DNA from: Deltaproteobacteria bacterium
Lineage (GTDB): Bacteria; Myxococcota; Kuafuiibacteriia; Kuafuiibacteriales; Kuafuiibacteriaceae
Length of the DNA: 64,000 bases
NCBI GenBank assembly: GCA_011526105.1
Contig: WYAZ01000098.1
Span: 1 to 64,000 of the forward strand
Direction of reading: 5' to 3'
Part shown: positions 59,540 to 64,000 of the stretch, piece by piece
How the letters are laid out: each line of letters starts with the position of its first letter
Numbering within the stretch: the first letter of the stretch is position 1
Notes under the pieces: model-generated
Told to the model about the DNA's origin: nothing
The model's database searches: none
Seen by the model: the letters and a program-made list of their open reading frames with translations, nothing else
Made by a program: the position numbers and the translations under genes

Positions 59540-60269
59540 AGGCGCCGCCGTCCACCCCGAGGATCTGACCGGTGGTGTAGCCCGAGTCGCGCCCGGCGAA
59601 GTAGGCCACGGCCTCTGCCACCTCCTCGGCCGTTCCGAGGCGCTTCATGGGCACGCTCTTGGCTGCGCGTTCGCGGATTTGTTCATCGAGGCGCAAGAAA
59701 GCGCCGGCGTCCATGAAGCCCGGGCTCACCATGTTCGAGGTGATGCCGTGTTGCGCGTACTCCTTCGCGAGCGTCTTCATGAGGCCGACGAGGCCATTCT
59801 TGGCGACCGAGTAGACCGATCGCCCGGGCTCCCCGCGCGCGGCGAGCGAACCAACGAACACCAGCCGTCCGTACTCTGCGGCGAGCATCGAAGGCAGCAC
59901 ACAACGGGTCAGCAAGAAGGCGCCGCCCAGGTTCACCGCGAGGCCTTCGTTCCACAGCGCTGGCTCGAGCTCATGAACCTTCTTCGGGACGCCGGTGCTC
60001 TGGAACGCATTGTTGACGAGCACCTCGGCCGCTCCGAGCGCCTGGCTGATCTCGCCGACCACCTCGCTCACCGAGTCCGGATCCGCAAGATCACAGGGGA
60101 GGGCCATTGCGCTCGGCGCGTGAACACGAATGCGCTCGAGCGCTGCTTCGGCCGCGGCGTGGTCCTGGTGATAGAGCATCGCCGGGGTGAGTTCGGCGCG
60201 AGCCAGCCGGTCCGAGATCGCGAGACCGAGGCCGCGGGTGCCTCCGCTGATGATCGCCACTCTCTGCAT
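59538..60269 (-). CDS. Short-chain reductase, FabG-like
   Basis: 243 residues from ATG 60269. Rossmann motif SGGTRGLG (8-15), NNAF at 86-89 (normally NNAG), catalytic Ser141, Tyr153 and Lys157 (YSVAK), and the C-terminal YTTGQILGVDGG typical of the FabG branch. Most likely a beta-ketoacyl reductase acting with the fabH-like and fabK-like genes encoded convergently across the repeat element, but other carbonyl substrates are possible. Divergent from the FGE-like lipoprotein. The last bases of the gene overlap the end of the repeat element. Confidence 0.88.
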   Translation of the reverse strand: MQRVAIISGGTRGLGLAISDRLARAELTPAMLYHQDHAAAEAALERIRVHAPSAMALPCDLADPDSVSEVVGEISQALGAAEVLVNNAFQSTGVPKKVHELEPALWNEGLAVNLGGAFLLTRCVLPSMLAAEYGRLVFVGSLAARGEPGRSVYSVAKNGLVGLMKTLAKEYAQHGITSNMVSPGFMDAGAFLRLDEQIRERAAKSVPMKRLGTAEEVAEAVAYFAGRDSGYTTGQILGVDGGA

Positions 60270-60375
60270 GGCCCAATGGGGACACCGAAGTGGCCTCGGG
60301 TCAATCCTGGCGGTGAGCGTGCAGGCAGGGCCTCGTTCGTTGACGCAGTCCAGGTCCCGTGATTCACGACAGGTG

Positions 60376-61917
60376 GTGCGCTCCACGTTTTCAGGTCTGC
60401 GATGGCTGCCCGTCTCGGTCGGTCTGTGCACGGCAGCCTGTGGCATCTTTGGAACCAGCGGGCGTCACGTGGCGCCGCCTCCGAGCACTGGGCCGGATTG
60501 TGCGGCCTGGGAGGGACCGAGTGCACCGACCCTGTATGCGGCGCCGAGCGAGCTGCGCGCCGCCATTCGCCGCCAGGCCGAGCAAGGCGCGGTGGCGGTG
60601 CGCTTCCAGCGCGCCGGCTGCGATCTCCGCATCGAGATCCTCGAGTCTTGCCTGGTCGCGGCCACCTACAACTTTGAGCTCCGGCCCGGCGCGGAGACGA
60701 AGCAGCGTCTAGGACAGCCCCTCGAGATCTTGAACGCCGCCTCGATCGCAGGTTTGGGATGGGTGCCCCTGCTCGAAAAGCCGGGTGCAGTGGGGCTCGT
60801 GGCCGCTCGTCTCGGGGCGCTGCGACTGCCGGTTCCACTCCGCCTCCCGAGGAACGCGCTCGACGCCGAAGGCTGCCGAGGCGCCACGCACCTCGTCTCT
60901 GCCATCGAGCTTGGTCGATTCCGAGCCTTCGCGGGAACCGCGCCCGAGGTGGACCGAGTCCTGGCGGGACAGCCTCCGAGTGCCCCTGGCGCCCTCGAGA
61001 CGATCGCCGAAGTGGGGGCTCCCGAGTCCTGCACACGGGCGGCGCGGGAGGCCCGGCCGCTCATCGGCTGCGATGAACCGCTCGCGCTGCACCTCATGGC
61101 GGTCTCCGGGACCCAGGTGGAGTCCGCCGCGGTGTCATCGATGGTCTCGATCCCGGACGGGTCGTTCATGCGCGGAGAAGATGGCGCCGCGAAGGACCGA
61201 GCTCCGGCGCGCTCCATTCATGTCGACGCCTTCGAGATTGACCGCTTCGAAGTCACGGCCGCGGAGTACGCCGCCTGCGTGACCGCGGGCTCGTGTGCCG
61301 CGCCCGAGAGCGGTCCGTTTTGTACCGCGGGCGTTCTCGGCAAGGAGCGGCATCCCGTGAATTGCATCGACCACTCCCGGGCGGCGGCGTACTGTGCGTT
61401 TGCCGGCAAGCGTCTTCCCACCGAGGCTGAATGGGAGAAGGCGGCTCGTGCGCCGGATGGTCGGCTCTTCAGTTGGGGCAACGAGTGGCCGCCGCCAAAG
61501 GGCGCGGGCAACTTCGCCGACGAGATCGCGGCACGCGCCTTTCCGTACTGGACGCGCATCAATGGCTATTCGGATGGATACGCGGCCACCGCGCCGGTCG
61601 ATGCCTTTGTCGGGCCTACCGTCGCGCAGACCTCTGGCAACGTCGCCGAGTGGGTCTCCGACTTCTACGATGACGATTACTACGAAAAGGGCCCCGACCA
61701 GAACCCCACCGGACCCAAGCGAGGGGTGTACTTTGTAGTGCGGGGCGGTCACTTCGGGGCGGGTGAGCTCGACCAGCTCAAGCTGACCCGTCGTGATGGT
61801 CGGTCTGCGGCGCGCGCGAGCATGTACTTCGGTGTTCGATGTGCTCGAACCCCCGAGAGCCCCCCGGGGACCGGCGACCTGCCCGAGGGTGAGGCTCCAT
61901 CACCCAGCGGTCGATGA
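60376..61917 (+). CDS. Lipoprotein with FGE-sulfatase-type domain
   Basis: 513 residues from GTG 60376; the ORF opens at 60187, but that start would put the signal internal and run into the divergent gene. Lipobox LCTAAC (about residue 22) fits this start. Residues about 30-240 have Cys and helices without a known fold. Residues about 255-510 are a formylglycine-generating-enzyme (SUMF1) fold: MVSIPDGSFMRG, FEIDRFEVTAAEYAACV, LPTEAEWEKAAR, TSGNVAEWVSDFY and VVRGGHFG...GVRCAR. The catalytic Cys pair of true FGE (a C-x4-C near the end) is not present, so it probably binds a ligand, as in related non-catalytic family members. The stop overlaps the next start (ATGA). Confidence 0.88.
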   Translation: MRSTFSGLRWLPVSVGLCTAACGIFGTSGRHVAPPPSTGPDCAAWEGPSAPTLYAAPSELRAAIRRQAEQGAVAVRFQRAGCDLRIEILESCLVAATYNFELRPGAETKQRLGQPLEILNAASIAGLGWVPLLEKPGAVGLVAARLGALRLPVPLRLPRNALDAEGCRGATHLVSAIELGRFRAFAGTAPEVDRVLAGQPPSAPGALETIAEVGAPESCTRAAREARPLIGCDEPLALHLMAVSGTQVESAAVSSMVSIPDGSFMRGEDGAAKDRAPARSIHVDAFEIDRFEVTAAEYAACVTAGSCAAPESGPFCTAGVLGKERHPVNCIDHSRAAAYCAFAGKRLPTEAEWEKAARAPDGRLFSWGNEWPPPKGAGNFADEIAARAFPYWTRINGYSDGYAATAPVDAFVGPTVAQTSGNVAEWVSDFYDDDYYEKGPDQNPTGPKRGVYFVVRGGHFGAGELDQLKLTRRDGRSAARASMYFGVRCARTPESPPGTGDLPEGEAPSPSGR

Positions 61918-62519
61918 GGCGGCTCCGTCCCAACTTCTGCTCGGCGCCTGTGGTGGAGGTCGCACGCGGCCTCTTGGGGAAGCTCATCCAGCACAAAGAG
62001 GTGCTCGTACGCATCACCGAGGTCGAGGCCTACGCGGGATCAAAGGACTCTGCCAGTCACGCGCGTTTTGGTTTGACCTCGAGGAACGCCGTGATGTTTG
62101 GCCCGCCCGGCCACGCCTATGTCTATCTCTGCTACGGCATCCACCACATGCTCAACGTGGTGGCCGAAGCGGAGGGACGGGGCGCCGCGGTCCTGATTCG
62201 ATCGGTCGAGCTCGTATCCGGCGTCGAACTCGTGGAGCAGAGACGACGGCAATCACCGAGCCCAAAATGGCTCGCCGGTCCGGGAAAGGTCGCAGAGGCA
62301 CTCGGGCTCAATCGCTCGCACAACGGTATCCCGATGCTTTCGCCCAGCGAGCTCGGGCTGTTCGATGACGGGCGGGTGCCTCGGCTCGTGGCCGGAGCGC
62401 GAGTGGGCATCGACTACGCCAAGCGTCCAGACCGAACGCGCCGCTGGCGCTTTGCCGACGCGAACAGCGCTTCGGTGACCTTCGAGCGCAAGCTCACCCC
62501 TAATCGGGGGTCCCGCTAG
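61914..62519 (+). CDS. 3-methyladenine DNA glycosylase (AAG/MPG family)
   Basis: 201 residues. Removes alkylated purines from DNA by base excision. Family landmarks: [18 protein letters not shown] with Glu38, Tyr40 and His49 matching human AAG Glu125, Tyr127 and His136, [38 protein letters not shown] and [13 protein letters not shown]. Length is typical. The start overlaps the stop of the FGE-like gene by 4 bases. The end overlaps the convergent hydantoinase B gene by 20 bases. Confidence 0.94.
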   Translation: MRRLRPNFCSAPVVEVARGLLGKLIQHKEVLVRITEVEAYAGSKDSASHARFGLTSRNAVMFGPPGHAYVYLCYGIHHMLNVVAEAEGRGAAVLIRSVELVSGVELVEQRRRQSPSPKWLAGPGKVAEALGLNRSHNGIPMLSPSELGLFDDGRVPRLVAGARVGIDYAKRPDRTRRWRFADANSASVTFERKLTPNRGSR

Positions 62520-63999
62520 CTGATCCGTATCCGCCGCCACCCGGAGTCTCGATACGCAACACATCTTTGGCCCGAACAGAGCGCTCCGCCTTCCCGCCGA
62601 CCGACTGTCCATTCAGGAGGTTCCTTCCCAGCTGGCCAGGCTCTCCGCCACACAGCCCGAACGGGGCGCGAACGCGGCGCTCCGAGAGGATGGAGAGTGT
62701 GACCGGCTCGAGAAACTCGAGTTCGCGCACCAGCCCGTCTCCACCCGTGTAGCGCCCCCTTCCTCCGGAGCCGCGGCGCACGGACATCTCGCGTACGCGA
62801 ACCGGGAACCGACGTTCGAGCACCTCGGGGTCGGTCAGGCGCGTGTTGGTCATGTGGGTGTGGACAGCGGAGGCGCCATGAAACCAAGGCCCCGCCCCGG
62901 CGCCACCGCCGAGCGTCTCGTAGTAGCCGAAGCGCTCGTTTCCAAAGGAGAGGTTGTTCATCGTGCCTTGGCTCGCCGCCGAGAGCCCGAGCGCTCCGAG
63001 CAGCACGTCGACCACCCGCTGCGAGGTCTCGACGTTACCGCCCGCGACCGCACGTCCGGGCCCCGGAGAAAGGATGCTTCCCTCGGGAAGGATGACGTCG
63101 ATGTCGCGCCACGAGCCGTGGTTCAGCGGGATGTCTACACCCACCATCAGTCGAACCACGTAGAGCACCGCCGCGAGCGTGACCGCCCTTGGTGCGTTCA
63201 GGTTGCCATCGACCTCGGCCCCGGTCCCGCTGAAGTCGAAGCTGAGTCGTCCCTCTCGCACGCGGGCGGTGACGACGATGGATGTTCCGTCATCGAGATG
63301 ATCCTCGAATCGCCGTTCGTCGAACTCGAGTTGGGCGATGGCCTTGCTCACCGCCATCGAGGCGTTGTCGCGAACGTGTTGCATGTACGCCTCGACCACC
63401 GAAAGACCATGCTCTTCGATGGTTTCCTGTAGCAGTCGGAGTCCAGTTCGGTTGGCCGCGATCTGTGCCAAGAGATCCTGAACGTTCTGATCCGGACTCC
63501 GCGCCGGGTAGAGCCCGGAGGCGAGGGCCGCGCGCACGGCGTGCTCGTCGAATGCGCCGGAAGAGACAACTCGAAGCGCTCGGAGCACGACCCCCTCTTC
63601 TTCGATAGAGCTCGAGAACGCGGGCATGGAACCGGGGGTGATTCCGCCGACGTCCGCGTGGTGACCGCGGTTGGCCACGAAGAAGCGCAGCGTATCTCCG
63701 ACAAAGAATGGGCTCACCACGGTGATGTCCGGCAGGTGGGATCCGCCGGCCGCGGGATCGTTCGTCGCAAAGACGTCTCCGGCAGACATGCTCGGGTGAA
63801 GCGCGCGCACCGCCCGCACCGATTCACCCATCGCGCCCAGGTGGACGGGGATGTGGGGCGCGTTGGCGATGAGTCCGCCGTCTCGGTCAAAGACCGCGCA
63901 GGAGAAGTCGAGGCGATCGCGGATATTGGTGGACAGCGCGGTCCGGCGCAGCACCTCTCCCATTTGCTCCGCAATGGCCATGTAGCGCTGGTTCATGAT
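62500..63999 (-). CDS. hyuB: N-methylhydantoinase B/acetone carboxylase-type protein, 5' end outside window
   Basis: About 499 residues visible. Hydantoinase B/5-oxoprolinase C-terminal family: [20 protein letters not shown] near the visible start, [62 protein letters not shown]-type region ([14 protein letters not shown]), and the terminal GGGGYG. Members hydrolyse hydantoins or 5-oxoproline together with the hydantoinase A subunit. The frame runs to the window edge (an internal ATG lies at 63996), and the usual N-terminus (an extra 10-20 residues, or a hydantoinase A gene upstream) is cut off. The Walker-like ATPase of subunit A is not in view. Confidence 0.9.
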   Translation of the reverse strand: MMNQRYMAIAEQMGEVLRRTALSTNIRDRLDFSCAVFDRDGGLIANAPHIPVHLGAMGESVRAVRALHPSMSAGDVFATNDPAAGGSHLPDITVVSPFFVGDTLRFFVANRGHHADVGGITPGSMPAFSSSIEEEGVVLRALRVVSSGAFDEHAVRAALASGLYPARSPDQNVQDLLAQIAANRTGLRLLQETIEEHGLSVVEAYMQHVRDNASMAVSKAIAQLEFDERRFEDHLDDGTSIVVTARVREGRLSFDFSGTGAEVDGNLNAPRAVTLAAVLYVVRLMVGVDIPLNHGSWRDIDVILPEGSILSPGPGRAVAGGNVETSQRVVDVLLGALGLSAASQGTMNNLSFGNERFGYYETLGGGAGAGPWFHGASAVHTHMTNTRLTDPEVLERRFPVRVREMSVRRGSGGRGRYTGGDGLVRELEFLEPVTLSILSERRVRAPFGLCGGEPGQLGRNLLNGQSVGGKAERSVRAKDVLRIETPGGGGYGSASGTPD

Positions 64000-64000
64000 C

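Overview
This 64 kb window is high-GC, densely packed DNA with about 50 supported genes. Many short operons use 1- to 4-base stop/start overlaps. The content suggests a Deltaproteobacterium-type organism, most likely Myxococcota of the Polyangiales/Sandaracinaceae kind. The grounds are many lipoproteins with a late lipobox, HEAT/TPR scaffold proteins, a MopE-like Asp-rich lipoprotein, an AgmX/TonB-like C-terminal domain, a HYDIN-type (choice-of-anchor) plus VWA surface protein, and an FGE-sulfatase-type lipoprotein. This assignment is inference; no rRNA, tRNA or other taxonomic marker was found.

Left part (1-18.9 kb): a HEAT-repeat protein, then an NAD-dependent molybdenum formate dehydrogenase operon (fdsG-fdsB-fdsA-fdsD, no fdsC), an SDR reductase, a beta-rich lipoprotein, and a complete recC-recB-recD operon on the minus strand.

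18.9-25.4 kb: a 0.4 kb gene-free stretch, then a compact minus-strand restriction-modification cassette: a C5-cytosine methyltransferase, a Vsr mismatch endonuclease and a PD-(D/E)xK-like protein that is probably the restriction enzyme. After it come a lytic transglycosylase, an SCP2-like protein, an EF-hand-loop protein and a lipoprotein.

25.4-36.7 kb: an 1150-residue protein with a phosphohistidine motif followed by a C-terminal ATP-binding dikinase domain, the domain order of plant alpha-glucan, water dikinase (GWD). Then an acidic-tailed lipoprotein, a two-gene ABC exporter of the MacB/LolCDE class, and glnB, an outer-membrane-type protein and glnA in a row, followed by a MopE-like lipoprotein.

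36.8-50.4 kb: a HEAT/zinc-ribbon/TPR protein, an HD-domain phosphohydrolase, a metallophosphoesterase/cupin/lipoprotein operon, a GT2 glycosyltransferase, an AgmX-type protein, a CPBP protease, a diiron ferritin-like protein, an outer-membrane protein and a membrane-anchored unknown.

50.5-64 kb: three consecutive exported proteins (TPR lipoprotein, HYDIN/VWA lipoprotein, Cys-rich lipoprotein) that look like a surface assembly, then folB, fabH-like, fabK-like and a convergent fabG-like SDR, separated by a structured inverted-repeat element. An FGE-like lipoprotein, a 3-methyladenine DNA glycosylase and a hydantoinase B-type protein cut off by the window end complete the region.

Most notable are the GWD-like dikinase, the M-V-R restriction cassette with an unassigned nuclease and an apparently leaderless methyltransferase, and a short motif fused to the TAG stop codon of three separate genes, two of which bound a MITE-like element.
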